Source: Pseudomonas taiwanensis DSM 21245 (GTDB taxonomy: Bacteria > Pseudomonadota > Gammaproteobacteria > Pseudomonadales > Pseudomonadaceae). Taken from it: DNA of 64,000 nt. The translations under genes and the position numbers were made by a program. Shown here piece by piece: positions 33,933-45,233 of this stretch. Under the pieces are notes generated by a model. It searched no databases. It was not told the DNA's origin and saw nothing but the letters and a program-made list of their open reading frames with translations. The stretch lies in the NCBI RefSeq assembly GCF_000425785.1, contig NZ_AUEC01000020.1, forward strand, positions 62,001 through 126,000, written 5' to 3'. How positions within the stretch are numbered: the stretch's first letter is position 1; each line of letters starts with the position of its first letter.

Positions 33933-34149
33933 CGAGCGCCGCCCGCGCGGCGCATCGCGAGCAAGGCTCGCTCCTACGTTTGTTTACGGCCAATAACGCC
34001 TGTGACAGACGCGCGCGACCGCCTTGTTTGTTCGGCTCGATATCGCGGCGCACGCCAAAGCGGTCGCGCGCATTTCCCGCTGGCATAACTGGCCCGAAAC
34101 AAACGTAGGAGCGAGCCTTGCTCGCGATGCGCCGTGCGGGCGGCGCTCG
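33933..34149. repeat. 217-base nested palindrome (compound REP element)
   Basis: Two outer arms of 59 bases (33933-33991 and 34091-34149) are reverse complements with about three mismatches. Between them is an inner perfect 12-base pair, GCGCGCGACCGC (34011-34022) and GCGGTCGCGCGC (34060-34071). The arms contain the cgcgagcaaggctcgctcct module common in Pseudomonas intergenic DNA. It fills most of the 460-base gap between lsfA and ssuE; no gene is seen there. Confidence 0.8.
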
Positions 34150-34164
34150 ATTGACGCATCAATG

Positions 34165-34240
34165 CAAATGCAAAATGGAATAAACAAATAAAAAAATATG
34201 ATTTCTAGATATATAAGCCGACTGTTAATGTCTCTCCCCA
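34165..34240 (+). promoter_or_regulatory. AT-rich promoter region of ssuE, candidate CysB-type site
   Basis: GGAATAAACAAATAAAAA begins at 34177 and AT-rich sequence runs to about 34225. It is the most AT-rich of the sulfur promoters in the window. It drives the ssuEADCBF operon, starting at 34263. Confidence 0.5.
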
Positions 34241-34262
34241 TAGAACTCAAGGAAGCGCTCCA

Positions 34263-34856
34263 ATGCTGGTCGTCTCTATCGGTGGTAGCCCCAGTCCTCG
34301 TTCACGCTCTGGCGTGCTGCTCGAGCGTTCGCGCCATTGGCTACAGGAGCGTGGTGTCGAAGTGGTGAACTTCCAGGTGCGTGACTTTCCAGCCGAGGAC
34401 CTGCTGCATGCGCGTTTCGACAGCCCGCATGTCCAGCACTTCCAGCAGGTGGTCGCCCAGGCCGATGGCCTGATAGTCGCAACCCCGGTGTACAAGGCGT
34501 CTTTCGCTGGTGCCCTGAAAACCCTGCTCGACCTGCTGCCCGAGCGCGCCCTGGTGCACAAGATCGTTTTGCCCATCGCTACCGGCGGCAGCATTGCCCA
34601 TATGCTGGCGGTGGATTACGCACTCAAGCCCGTGCTGTCGGCACTTAAGGCGCAAGAGACCCTGCAAGGGATCTTCGCCGACGACAGCCAGGTCAGTTAC
34701 GCAGAGGGCAGCAAGCCTGCCCAGCTGACACCCGCGTTGGAAGCGCGGCTGCTGGACTCGCTGGAAACCTTCCACGTTGCCTTGGCCCGTCGGCCGAGCG
34801 CCGTGGCCCCTGGCGTACTCAACGAACGCCTGATCAGTGCTCGCTGGAGCATCTGA
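34263..34856 (+). CDS. ssuE: NADPH-dependent FMN reductase SsuE
   Basis: A 197-residue flavodoxin-fold reductase that supplies reduced FMN to SsuD. The phosphate loop is [17 protein letters not shown], and [31 protein letters not shown] is the central family motif. The segment [21 protein letters not shown] is typical of SsuE. AAGGA precedes ATG 34263. First gene of the alkanesulfonate operon, with 93 unremarkable bases before ssuA. Confidence 0.94.
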   Translation: MLVVSIGGSPSPRSRSGVLLERSRHWLQERGVEVVNFQVRDFPAEDLLHARFDSPHVQHFQQVVAQADGLIVATPVYKASFAGALKTLLDLLPERALVHKIVLPIATGGSIAHMLAVDYALKPVLSALKAQETLQGIFADDSQVSYAEGSKPAQLTPALEARLLDSLETFHVALARRPSAVAPGVLNERLISARWSI

Positions 34857-34949
34857 CCCGGCAACACCGCTTCACTGCTTTTCCACCTTACTCGCCCGTC
34901 AACGAGGCAAGCAGGTGCAACCCGAACCTCATTCGCACAGGAGAGCGCC

Positions 34950-35915
34950 ATGCGCACAGTCTTCTTGCGTCGTGGTCTGGTCGCCCTGTTCGCGGCGGCT
35001 GTGTCCTTCGGCGCCATCACTCAGGCCCAGGCTGAAAGCCTGCGTATCGGTTATCAGAAATACGGCACCCTGGTGCTGCTCAAGGCCAAGGGTACGTTGG
35101 AAAAGCGCCTGGCCGAGCAAGGCATTCAGGTGCAATGGACCGAATTCCCCGGCGGTCCGCAGCTGCTCGAAGGGTTGAACGTTGGCTCCATTGACTTCGG
35201 CGTGACCGGCGAAACGCCACCCGTGTTCGCCCAGGCAGCTGGCGCTGACCTGCTCTATGTCGCCTATGAGCCACCTGCGCCGCACAGCGAAGCGATCCTG
35301 GTACCGAAGGGTTCGTCGATCCAGTCGGTCAAGGATCTCAAAGGCAGGAAAGTTGCCCTGAACAAAGGCTCCAACGTTCATTACCTGCTGGTCCGCGCCC
35401 TGGAAGACGCCGGCCTCAAGTACAGCGATATCCAGCCGGTCTACCTGCCGCCTGCCGATGCCCGCGCCGCTTTCGAGCGAGGCAGCGTCGATGCCTGGGT
35501 GATCTGGGACCCTTACCAGGCCGCCGCTGAGCAGCAGCTGCAGGCGCGTACCCTGCGCGACGGCAAAGGCCTGGTCGACAACCACCAGTTCTACCTGGCT
35601 ACCCGCAATTACGCGACCCAGCACCCGGCGGTGATCAACACGCTGATCGATGAGGTGCGCGGTGTGGGTGAATGGTCCAAGGCCAACCCGCAGCAAGTCA
35701 CCGAACAGGTAGCGCCGCTGCTTGGCCTACCTGCCGACATCACCCTGACGTCGGTCAAGCGCCAAGGCTACGGTGCCGCGCCGCTGACGCCGGAAGTGGT
35801 CGCCGCGCAGCAGAAGATCGCCGACACCTTCCAAGCGCTCAAGCTGATTCCCAAGCCGCTGAGCATCAAGGACGTGATCTGGACACCCCCGGCCAAGGTC
35901 GCCAGCGCGCCTTGA
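34950..35915 (+). CDS. ssuA: Aliphatic sulfonate-binding protein SsuA
   Basis: A 321-residue periplasmic binding protein with a signal peptide ending near AQA-ESLRIGYQKYG. The SsuA landmarks are WTEFPGGPQLLEGLNVGSIDFGVTGETPPVFAQAAGADLLYV and FERGSVDAWVIWDPYQAAAEQQ. It captures alkanesulfonates for SsuCB. A GGAG site precedes the start. A small GC-rich hairpin sits in the 59 bases before ssuD. Confidence 0.94.
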   Translation: MRTVFLRRGLVALFAAAVSFGAITQAQAESLRIGYQKYGTLVLLKAKGTLEKRLAEQGIQVQWTEFPGGPQLLEGLNVGSIDFGVTGETPPVFAQAAGADLLYVAYEPPAPHSEAILVPKGSSIQSVKDLKGRKVALNKGSNVHYLLVRALEDAGLKYSDIQPVYLPPADARAAFERGSVDAWVIWDPYQAAAEQQLQARTLRDGKGLVDNHQFYLATRNYATQHPAVINTLIDEVRGVGEWSKANPQQVTEQVAPLLGLPADITLTSVKRQGYGAAPLTPEVVAAQQKIADTFQALKLIPKPLSIKDVIWTPPAKVASAP

Positions 35916-35974
35916 ACCATTCGCTACGCCGGGGCGCCGCGCCGGCTTGAGCCACCCTTGAGGAGACAACTCCA

Positions 35975-37123
35975 ATGAGCCTTAACATTTTCTGGTTCCT
36001 TCCGACCCACGGCGACGGCAAGTACCTGGGTACTTCCGAGGGCGCCCGCGCAGTCGATCATGGCTATTTGCAGCAGATCGCCCAGGCCGCCGACCGCCTT
36101 GGCTTTGGTGGTGTGCTGATTCCCACCGGGCGCTCCTGCGAAGACTCCTGGTTGGTCGCGGCATCGCTGATCCCCGTGACTCAACGCCTGAAATTCCTCG
36201 TCGCCCTGCGCCCAGGCATCATTTCGCCGACCGTCGCTGCCCGCCAGGCGGCGACCCTCGATCGTCTGTCCAATGGCCGTGCGCTGTTCAACCTGGTTAC
36301 CGGTGGCGACCCGGACGAGCTGGCCGGTGATGGCCTGCATCTTAACCACCAGGAGCGCTACGAAGCGTCCGTCGAGTTCACCCGCATCTGGCGCAAGGTG
36401 CTCGAAGGCGAAGTGGTGGATTACGACGGCAAGCACATTCAGGTCAAGGGCGCCAAACTGCTCTACCCGCCGATCCAGCAGCCGCGTCCGCCGCTGTATT
36501 TCGGTGGCTCTTCAGAGGCTGCCCAGGATCTGGCCGCCGAACAGGTCGAGTTGTACCTGACTTGGGGCGAGCCGCCGGCCGCCGTGGCCGAGAAAATCGC
36601 CCAGGTGCGTGAGAAGGCCGCGGCGCAGGGCCGGGAAGTACGCTTTGGTATTCGTCTGCACGTAATCGTGCGGGAAACCAACGAGCAAGCCTGGGCCGCC
36701 GCCGACAAGCTCATCTCGCACCTGGACGACGACACCATCGCTCGCGCCCAGGCCTCGTTGGCGCGGTTCGATTCGGTCGGCCAGCAACGCATGGCGGCCC
36801 TGCACAACGGTAACCGCGACAAGCTGGAAGTCAGCCCCAACCTGTGGGCCGGCGTCGGCCTGGTTCGCGGTGGCGCAGGCACTGCACTGGTGGGCGACGG
36901 CCCGACGGTGGCGCAGCGGGTCAAGGAATACGCGGCACTGGGCATCGATACCTTCATCTTCTCGGGCTACCCACACCTGGAAGAGTCCTATCGCGTGGCT
37001 GAACTGCTGTTCCCCCACCTGGATGTACAGCGTCCACAGCAACCGAGCAGTGGTGGCTACGTGAGCCCGTTTGGCGAGATGGTGGCTAACGACATCCTGC
37101 CCAAATCCGTCGCGCAGAGCTGA
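35975..37123 (+). CDS. ssuD: FMNH2-dependent alkanesulfonate monooxygenase SsuD
   Basis: A 382-residue TIM-barrel of the bacterial luciferase family that splits alkanesulfonates to aldehyde and sulfite using FMNH2 from SsuE. The start [20 protein letters not shown] and [18 protein letters not shown] (with the Cys near residue 54) match Ssu[18 protein letters not shown] and [17 protein letters not shown] carry substrate and loop residues. The length equals E. coli SsuD (381). It is followed by ssuC after 10 bases. Confidence 0.95.
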   Translation: MSLNIFWFLPTHGDGKYLGTSEGARAVDHGYLQQIAQAADRLGFGGVLIPTGRSCEDSWLVAASLIPVTQRLKFLVALRPGIISPTVAARQAATLDRLSNGRALFNLVTGGDPDELAGDGLHLNHQERYEASVEFTRIWRKVLEGEVVDYDGKHIQVKGAKLLYPPIQQPRPPLYFGGSSEAAQDLAAEQVELYLTWGEPPAAVAEKIAQVREKAAAQGREVRFGIRLHVIVRETNEQAWAAADKLISHLDDDTIARAQASLARFDSVGQQRMAALHNGNRDKLEVSPNLWAGVGLVRGGAGTALVGDGPTVAQRVKEYAALGIDTFIFSGYPHLEESYRVAELLFPHLDVQRPQQPSSGGYVSPFGEMVANDILPKSVAQS

Positions 37124-37133
37124 GGGCCAGGCC

Positions 37134-37931
37134 ATGAGTCGTGCAACGTCATCCAACTTGCAGCAGCGTCTGGCGCCATGGGCGCTGCCGGTATTGCTCC
37201 TGGCCGTCTGGCAACTGGCGGTCAGCGCTGGCTGGCTGTCGACCCGCATCCTGCCGGCCCCGAGCGCGGTGATCAGTGCCGGGGTCGAGCTGGTGCGCAG
37301 CGGTGAGATCTGGTCTCACCTGGCCATCAGTGGCTGGCGGGCAGGCCTAGGTTTCTTGATCGGTGGCAGCATCGGCCTGGTGCTGGGCTTCATCACCGGG
37401 TTGTCGAACTGGGGCGAGCGCCTGCTCGACAGCTCGGTGCAGATGATTCGAAACGTGCCGCACCTGGCGCTGATTCCACTGGTGATCCTGTGGTTCGGCA
37501 TCGACGAGTCGGCGAAGATTTTCCTGGTGGCGCTGGGCACGCTGTTCCCCATCTACCTGAACACCTACCACGGCATCCGTAATGTCGACCCGGCATTGGT
37601 GGAAATGGCGCGCAGCTACGGCCTGTCAGGCTTCTCGCTGTTCCGTCAGGTGATCCTGCCGGGGGCGCTGCCCTCGATCCTGGTGGGCGTGCGCTTCGCC
37701 CTGGGCTTCATGTGGCTGACGTTGATCGTTGCCGAGACCATTTCGGCCAACGCCGGCATCGGTTACCTGGCCATGAATGCCCGTGAGTTTCTGCAAACCG
37801 ACGTCGTGGTGCTGGCCATCGTCCTGTACGCCGTGCTTGGCAAGCTCGCCGACCTGGCGGCCCGTGGTCTGGAGCGTGTCTGGCTGCGTTGGCACCCGGC
37901 CTATCAGCCGGCGAAGAAGGAGGGCGCATGA
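37134..37931 (+). CDS. ssuC: Aliphatic sulfonate ABC transporter permease SsuC
   Basis: A 265-residue permease with about six helices. The family segment [50 protein letters not shown] is followed by the EAA loop [32 protein letters not shown] 37134 is chosen because it follows the ssuD stop with a GAGGG site; the in-frame extension to 37071 lies inside ssuD. Its stop overlaps the ssuB start (ATGA). Confidence 0.94.
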   Translation: MSRATSSNLQQRLAPWALPVLLLAVWQLAVSAGWLSTRILPAPSAVISAGVELVRSGEIWSHLAISGWRAGLGFLIGGSIGLVLGFITGLSNWGERLLDSSVQMIRNVPHLALIPLVILWFGIDESAKIFLVALGTLFPIYLNTYHGIRNVDPALVEMARSYGLSGFSLFRQVILPGALPSILVGVRFALGFMWLTLIVAETISANAGIGYLAMNAREFLQTDVVVLAIVLYAVLGKLADLAARGLERVWLRWHPAYQPAKKEGA

Positions 37932-38740
37932 CCGTGCTCAATGAACAGCCGCCACGCCTGCTGCGTGGCATCCCCCTGGCTGCCAACGACCTGCGCAAGA
38001 CCTTTGGCAAACGTGAAGTGTTGCGTGGCATCGACTTGCACATCCCGGCCGGTCAGTTCGTCGCCATCGTTGGCCGCAGCGGCTGCGGCAAGAGCACCTT
38101 GCTGCGTCTGCTGGCCGGTCTCGACAAGCCTACTGCCGGCGAGCTTCTGGCCGGTGCTGCGCCTCTGGCCGAGGCGCGCGAGGAAACCCGGTTGATGTTC
38201 CAGGACGCACGCCTGCTGCCCTGGAAGAAGGTGATCGACAACGTCGGCTTGGGCCTGTCGGGCGACTGGCGGACGAAGGCGCTGGATGCCCTGGAGGCGG
38301 TCGGCCTGGCCGATCGCGCCAACGAGTGGCCGGCGGCGCTGTCCGGTGGCCAGAAACAGCGCGTGGCCCTGGCCCGTGCCCTGATCCATCAGCCGCGCCT
38401 GCTGCTGCTGGATGAGCCGCTCGGTGCGCTGGATGCTCTGACCCGGATCGAAATGCAGCAACTGATCGAACGGCTGTGGCGCCAGCACGGTTTTACCGTG
38501 CTGCTGGTTACCCACGATGTCAGCGAAGCGGTTGCCGTTGCCGACCGCGTGATTCTGATCGAGGACGGTGAGGTCGGTCTCGACCTGGTCGTCGACTTGC
38601 CAAGGCCCAGGGCGCGTGGCTCGCACCGCCTGGCGGCGTTGGAAAGCGAAGTGCTCGACCGTGTTCTTTCCGTGCCGGGCGCTGCGCCCGAGCCGGACCC
38701 TGTAGCCCCTTTGCCCACGCAACTGCGTTGGGCGCACTGA
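37928..38740 (+). CDS. ssuB: Aliphatic sulfonate ABC transporter ATP-binding protein SsuB
   Basis: A 270-residue ABC ATPase with Walker [10 protein letters not shown], signature ALSGGQKQR, Walker [13 protein letters not shown] and switch His in [16 protein letters not shown]. The N-terminal 20 residues precede the domain proper. The C-terminal tail (about residues 235-270) is Pro/Ala-rich and poorly conserved in the family. It is coupled to ssuC by a 4-base overlap and followed after 31 bases by ssuF. Confidence 0.93.
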   Translation: MTVLNEQPPRLLRGIPLAANDLRKTFGKREVLRGIDLHIPAGQFVAIVGRSGCGKSTLLRLLAGLDKPTAGELLAGAAPLAEAREETRLMFQDARLLPWKKVIDNVGLGLSGDWRTKALDALEAVGLADRANEWPAALSGGQKQRVALARALIHQPRLLLLDEPLGALDALTRIEMQQLIERLWRQHGFTVLLVTHDVSEAVAVADRVILIEDGEVGLDLVVDLPRPRARGSHRLAALESEVLDRVLSVPGAAPEPDPVAPLPTQLRWAH

Positions 38741-38771
38741 ACCCCAGAAGCCAAATAGAAGGAATCAAGTC

Positions 38772-38987
38772 ATGACCATCAAAGCGATCAATGTCCGCAA
38801 CCAGTTCAAAGGCACTGTGAAAGAAATCCTCGAAGGCCCGGTACTGTCGGAAATCGACGTGCAGACCGCCTCCGGCATCGTCACCTCGGTGATCACCACC
38901 CGTTCCGTGAAGGAGCTGGAGCTGCAGGTTGGCAGTGAGGTCATTGCCTTCGTGAAGTCGACCGAAGTGTCCATCGCCAAGTTGTGA
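38772..38987 (+). CDS. ssuF: SsuF, molbindin/TOBE-type small protein
   Basis: A 71-residue single TOBE/molybdopterin-binding domain: INVRNQFKGTVKEILEGPVLSEIDVQTASGIVTSVITTRSVKELELQVGSEVIAFVKSTEV in outline. Such domains bind molybdate or similar oxyanions. In P. putida S-313, ssuF is the last gene of the ssu operon and is needed for growth on some sulfonates and sulfate esters, though its mechanism is unclear. GAAGGA precedes ATG 38772. Confidence 0.9.
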   Translation: MTIKAINVRNQFKGTVKEILEGPVLSEIDVQTASGIVTSVITTRSVKELELQVGSEVIAFVKSTEVSIAKL

Positions 38988-38999
38988 GGTTGGCCATCC

Positions 39000-39018
39000 G
39001 GGGCCGCGCAGCGGCCCC
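39000..39018. terminator. GC hairpin between ssuF and the convergent tetR gene
   Basis: Stem GGGGCCGC (39000-39007) and GCGGCCCC (39011-39018) with a 3-base loop. There is no clear T-run, so it is a weaker terminator that may serve both strands. Confidence 0.5.
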
Positions 39019-39025
39019 AACAATC

Positions 39026-39658
39026 TCAAACCGGACGCTTGCTCAGAAACGGCGGCAGGTAAAGCCCCAGATACGCCTCGAACACCCGTTTGCCTTCCTC
39101 GGCCATGCGTGGGGTAATCGCCTCATGCAACTGCACCGACCGCGCATACACCCGGTCGCTGAGCTCCATGGCCAAGGCGAACACATCCACATCCACAGGC
39201 ATCACCGGCAACTGGAAGTGCTGGTTGAACAGCTTGTGCATCAGCTCGCCCAACTCCATGTCGTGCTGGCGGTCAGCCTGCACCACTTCACTCAAGCCGT
39301 GCTGCGCCAGAATCAACTGGCGGGCAGCGGCGTCTTCGTTGTAGATGGCGAGCATGCGCTCTTCGATCAGCCGTGACAGCTCATGCCAGGTGTTGAATGC
39401 CGAGCTGTCGATGGGCGCGCTGAGGGCCTCGCGGAAGGCGCGATGCACATCGGCGGTCAAGGCTTCGAGCAAGGCCGGAACACTGGCGAAGAAGTGGTAC
39501 ACCGACGACGGTGGAATCTGCGCCCGATCGGCCACGCTGTAGATCGACAACCCTGCCACCCCTTGATCGGCCAGTAGCTCGCGTGCCGCTGCCAGGATCG
39601 CTTCGATCCTGGCCTGGCTGCTGGCGCGTGGCTTGCGGGGGGTGACGGTACGGGTCAT
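39026..39658 (-). CDS. TetR-family transcriptional regulator
   Basis: A 210-residue regulator. Its N-terminal helix-turn-helix has QARIEAILAAARELLADQGVAGLSIYSVADRAQIPPSSVYHFFASVPALLEAL, the standard TetR form. The C-terminal ligand domain is unlike any subfamily I can name. Its start overlaps the gshA stop by one base (TGATG), so it is translated with gshA and probably senses something related to glutathione, thiol or redox state, but this is inference. The target may be the same operon or the neighbouring ssu operon. Confidence 0.87.
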   Translation of the reverse strand: MTRTVTPRKPRASSQARIEAILAAARELLADQGVAGLSIYSVADRAQIPPSSVYHFFASVPALLEALTADVHRAFREALSAPIDSSAFNTWHELSRLIEERMLAIYNEDAAARQLILAQHGLSEVVQADRQHDMELGELMHKLFNQHFQLPVMPVDVDVFALAMELSDRVYARSVQLHEAITPRMAEEGKRVFEAYLGLYLPPFLSKRPV

Positions 39659-41250
39659 CAGTTGCTGATCGCCAGAATGCTGGCCTGGTAGGCGCCGACG
39701 AACAGGTCGAAGTCGCCGACCTCTTGCTGTTCCAGGCGCGCCTGCTCGGCCAGCGACTCGCGGGCTAGGGTTTCGAAAGCCTGCTGGCGCTCGACGGGCA
39801 GGGGCTGGTCTCGGAAGGTCTCGGCGTGCAGGCGGCTCTGGCGCAGGGCGAACTTGACGAAAGATTCGTCATGTTCGGTCATGCGCGCCAGTACCTGGGC
39901 AGAAGGGGTCAGCGAAGCGTCATCGACCTTGGCCTGCTGGGCACGCAGCGCCTTGGCGTGCTCGTCGCCACCGTTGGCTCGGTCGAGCAGTTCGGCCAGT
40001 TGCCCGATACGCTCGATCAGCTCGCTGGCCCATGCCTTGAGGCCGATCGGTTGGCCGTCACGGCGCAGTTCGAGGCCAGGACGGCGGCCTTCCTTGACCA
40101 CGGTAAGGAAGTTGCTGGTGCACTGGCCGCATTCGCCGTTGTCCAGCTGCGGGCTGTTCTCCAGGGCGCAGAACAGCAGGAACGCGTCGAGGAAACGCGC
40201 TTCGGTCAGGTCGATGCCTACCGGCAGGAACGGGTTGATGTCCAGGCAGCGCACCTCGACATACTGCACGCCACGCGAGGTCAGGGCCTGGATCGGCCGC
40301 TCGCCGGTGTAGGTCACGCGCTTGGGGCGGATGTTCGAGTAGTACTCGTTCTCGATCTGCAGGATGTTGGTGTTCAGCTGCACCCACTCGCCATCTTTGT
40401 GGGTTCCCACTTCGACATAGGGCGGGTAGGGCGTGCCGACGGCCTTGCGCAGGCTGTCGGTGTAGCTCGACAGGTTGTTGTAGCAAGGCGTCAGGCCCGC
40501 CTGGGCGTTGCTCTGGTAGCCCAGGTCGCTCATGCGCAGGCTGGTGGCGTAGGGCAGGTACAGGGTCTCGGCGTCCAGCTCTTCGAGCTGGTGCGGACGA
40601 CCGCGCAGGAAGCCTTTGTCCAGCGCCGGCGAGGCACCGAACAGGTACATCAGCAGCCAGCTGTAGCGGCGGAAGTTGCGGATCAACGCAATGTAGGCCG
40701 AGGACTGGTAGTCGCGGTCGCTCTCCTGACCACCCTCGGCCTCGCGCAGCAGCGGCCAGAGGGCTTCAGGCAGGGAGAAGTTGTAGTGGATGCCGGCGAT
40801 GCACTGCATGGTGCGGCCGTAGCGCAGGGCCAGGCCCTTGCGATAGACATGCTTGAGCTTGCCGATGTTCGAGGTGCCGTACTCGGCGATCGGAATATCC
40901 TCCTCGGCCGGCAACGTGCAGGGCATCGACGGGCTCCACAGGTACTCGTCGCCCAGCTTGCTGTAGACGAAGCGGTGGGTCTGTTCAAGGCTTTCGAGCA
41001 CCTTGGCCGGGTCGGCCAGTGCCGGGGTGATGAACTCCAGCAGCGACTCGGAATAGTCGGTGGTGATCTGCTCGTTGGTCAGCGCCGAACCCAATGCTTC
41101 CGGGTGTGGGGTCTGGGCCAGGCGACCTTCGTCGGTCACGCGCAGGCATTCGCGCTCAATACCGTGCAGGCACTGCTTGAGCAGGGGAAGATTGGCGCCG
41201 AGCAGGCTCAGGCGGCGGTTGAGGAGGTCGCTCAAGATGGATTCCTTCAC
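39658..41250 (-). CDS. gshA: Glutamate-cysteine ligase GshA
   Basis: A 530-residue enzyme of the gamma-proteobacterial class that joins glutamate and cysteine, the first step of glutathione synthesis. Family landmarks are [14 protein letters not shown] [63 protein letters not shown] and [18 protein letters not shown]. The length fits E. coli GshA (518). It is followed without gap by the TetR gene. Its product uses the cysteine supplied by the sulfur genes of this window. Confidence 0.95.
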   Translation of the reverse strand: MKESILSDLLNRRLSLLGANLPLLKQCLHGIERECLRVTDEGRLAQTPHPEALGSALTNEQITTDYSESLLEFITPALADPAKVLESLEQTHRFVYSKLGDEYLWSPSMPCTLPAEEDIPIAEYGTSNIGKLKHVYRKGLALRYGRTMQCIAGIHYNFSLPEALWPLLREAEGGQESDRDYQSSAYIALIRNFRRYSWLLMYLFGASPALDKGFLRGRPHQLEELDAETLYLPYATSLRMSDLGYQSNAQAGLTPCYNNLSSYTDSLRKAVGTPYPPYVEVGTHKDGEWVQLNTNILQIENEYYSNIRPKRVTYTGERPIQALTSRGVQYVEVRCLDINPFLPVGIDLTEARFLDAFLLFCALENSPQLDNGECGQCTSNFLTVVKEGRRPGLELRRDGQPIGLKAWASELIERIGQLAELLDRANGGDEHAKALRAQQAKVDDASLTPSAQVLARMTEHDESFVKFALRQSRLHAETFRDQPLPVERQQAFETLARESLAEQARLEQQEVGDFDLFVGAYQASILAISN

Positions 41251-41431
41251 GCGTCAGTCGCCCCAATATGGGGGTAGCGTTGACGGTCTACAAGGGTAGT
41301 TGGAAAAGGAACTGGCGTTGTCGCCTGGTTTGCCTGGGTTCTCGGCAGTGCCAGCGCCGACTTGGGACCGCCTCGCGCTGCGAAGCGGCCCTCATCTGCT
41401 GCCGAAAATACCGCAGATACTGCTTTGGGAG
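41251..41431. other. 181-base region between thioesterase gene and gshA
   Basis: No gene seen. It is GC-rich with an imperfect palindrome around 41364-41395 (gggaccgcctcgcgctgcga followed by agcggccctc) that resembles a worn REP module. It probably holds the gshA promoter on the minus strand. Confidence 0.4.
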
Positions 41432-41814
41432 CTAGAGAACAGCGAAGGTTCCTTGCGCTTTGGCCACCAGCTTGTCGCCTTGGACTACGTCAGCGTCGAC
41501 AACCAGCGTGCGGCGCCCGGCGTGCAATACGCGGGCGGTGCACAGCACGTCGCCGTCGCTGACGGCGCGCAGGTAGTTGATCTTGCATTCGATGGTCACG
41601 CTTTGCTGGTCGAAGCCATGGCTGGCCGAGCAGGCCAGGCCCATGGCGATGTCCACCAGGCTGAAGATCGCCCCACCGTGCAACTTCTGGCCACGGTTGC
41701 GCAGGTGCGTTTCGACCGCCAGGGCCACCTCGGCAACACCTGTGTCCAGGCGTTGCAGGCGGCAGCCCAGCAGTTGGCTGAAGGCGCTTTCGACGTATTC
41801 GCGAGGAACGTCCA

Positions 41815-41815
<1 letters not shown>
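41432..41815 (-). CDS. PaaI-type hotdog thioesterase
   Basis: A 127-residue single hotdog domain with the PaaI/YdiI motif RNRGQKLHGGAIFSLVDIAMGLACS. The catalytic Asp is in the long helix (SLVDIAMG). It probably hydrolyses an acyl-CoA. Its start overlaps the tex stop by one base (ATGA-like junction), so it is translated as part of a tex operon. The substrate is unknown. Confidence 0.85.
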
Positions 41816-44142
<2,327 letters not shown>

Positions 44143-44371
44143 GTAAACCACCTGACAAATGTGAATGCTGGGGGCCGCGGTGGGGCTCAAGGCCCGGCGA
44201 CACAGGGTGAAAGCCGCGCATTATACCCATCGGGGACGGCTTGCGGTGATGGCGCCCAGCCACTGCTGCGCGGCCAGGAAGTGGCACCATGGGAAAAATC
44301 TGCTAACAATGCTCACGGCACGCGCAGCAATGGCTACGCCATAATGCACGGCGATATCAGAGGAGTTATTC

Positions 44372-45112
44372 ATGACCGGCACTGCAAACAACGCTGAAGG
44401 CGAAAAAATTCTCATCGTCGATGACGATCCAGGGCTGAGCAGCCTGCTGGAACGTTTCTTCACCAGCAAGGGCTACCGCGCCCGTGCAGTGCCCAACACC
44501 GAACAGATGGATCGGCTGCTGTCGCGTGAAGTGTTCAACCTGGTGGTGCTGGACCTGATGATGCCTGGCGAAGACGGCCTTTCCGCGTGCAAACGGCTGC
44601 GCCAGTCCAACAACCAGATCCCCATCATCATGCTCACCGCCAAGGGCGACGAGCTCAGCCGTATCAAGGGGCTGGAGCTGGGGGCTGACGACTACCTGGG
44701 CAAGCCGTTCAACCCGGACGAGCTGATGGCGCGGGTCAAGGCCGTGTTGCGTCGCCAGGCGCCAAGCGTGCCGGGTGCGCCGGGCAGCGAGGACGAGTCG
44801 GTCACCTTCGGCGACTACGAGCTGTCGCTGGCCACCCGCGAACTCAAGCGTGGCGATGAAGTGCACATGCTCACCACCGGCGAGTTCGCAGTGCTCAAGG
44901 CCCTGGTCATGCATGCCCGCGAGCCGCTGACCCGCGACAAACTGATGAACCTGGCCCGTGGTCGCGAGTGGGACGCGTTGGAGCGCTCCATCGACGTGCA
45001 GATCTCGCGCCTGCGCCGCATGATCGAGCCGGACCCGTCCAAGCCGCGCTACATCCAGACGGTCTGGGGTGTGGGCTATGTCTTCGTGCCGGACGGAAAC
45101 GCCGGCAAATGA
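44372..45112 (+). CDS. ompR: Osmolarity response regulator OmpR
   Basis: A 246-residue OmpR-type regulator. The receiver domain has the phosphorylated Asp in VVLDLMMPGEDGLS (about residue 60), acidic pocket ILIVDDDPGLS and switch Lys in DYLGKPFNPDEL. A C-terminal winged helix follows (LTTGEFAVLKALVMHAREPLTRDKLMNLARGREWDALERSIDVQISRLRRMIE). It controls porin and membrane genes with EnvZ. Unusually, a strong hairpin lies between it and envZ. Confidence 0.94.
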   Translation: MTGTANNAEGEKILIVDDDPGLSSLLERFFTSKGYRARAVPNTEQMDRLLSREVFNLVVLDLMMPGEDGLSACKRLRQSNNQIPIIMLTAKGDELSRIKGLELGADDYLGKPFNPDELMARVKAVLRRQAPSVPGAPGSEDESVTFGDYELSLATRELKRGDEVHMLTTGEFAVLKALVMHAREPLTRDKLMNLARGREWDALERSIDVQISRLRRMIEPDPSKPRYIQTVWGVGYVFVPDGNAGK

Positions 45113-45141
45113 TGGTCGGCCTGCTGGCTTGCCAGGACGCG

Positions 45142-45173
45142 ACAGGGCGACCCGAACGGGTCGCCCTGTTTTC
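45142..45173 (+). terminator. Terminator-like hairpin between ompR and envZ
   Basis: Perfect 12-base stem ACAGGGCGACCC (45142-45153) and GGGTCGCCCTGT (45158-45169) with a GAAC loop, followed by TTTTCG. The T-run is short, so partial readthrough into envZ is likely. Confidence 0.7.
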
Positions 45174-45233
45174 GTCTGCGCCGGTCGGCGTTGTTGGCGA
45201 GCCAGTCTCGCGTCTGTGCAGTAGTTGTCCTCG

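Noticed and set aside
33933..34149. Possible CRISPR-like or integron structure
   Set aside because: Only two inverted arms, no direct repeats with unique spacers, no cas or integrase gene.
33899..34162. Small ORFs on both strands within the nested palindrome
   Set aside because: They encode the same repeated module in mirror form (Arg/Ala-rich) and owe their existence to the repeat.
39826..41277. 483-codon open frame antisense to gshA
   Set aside because: Shadow frame of gshA with no family signal.
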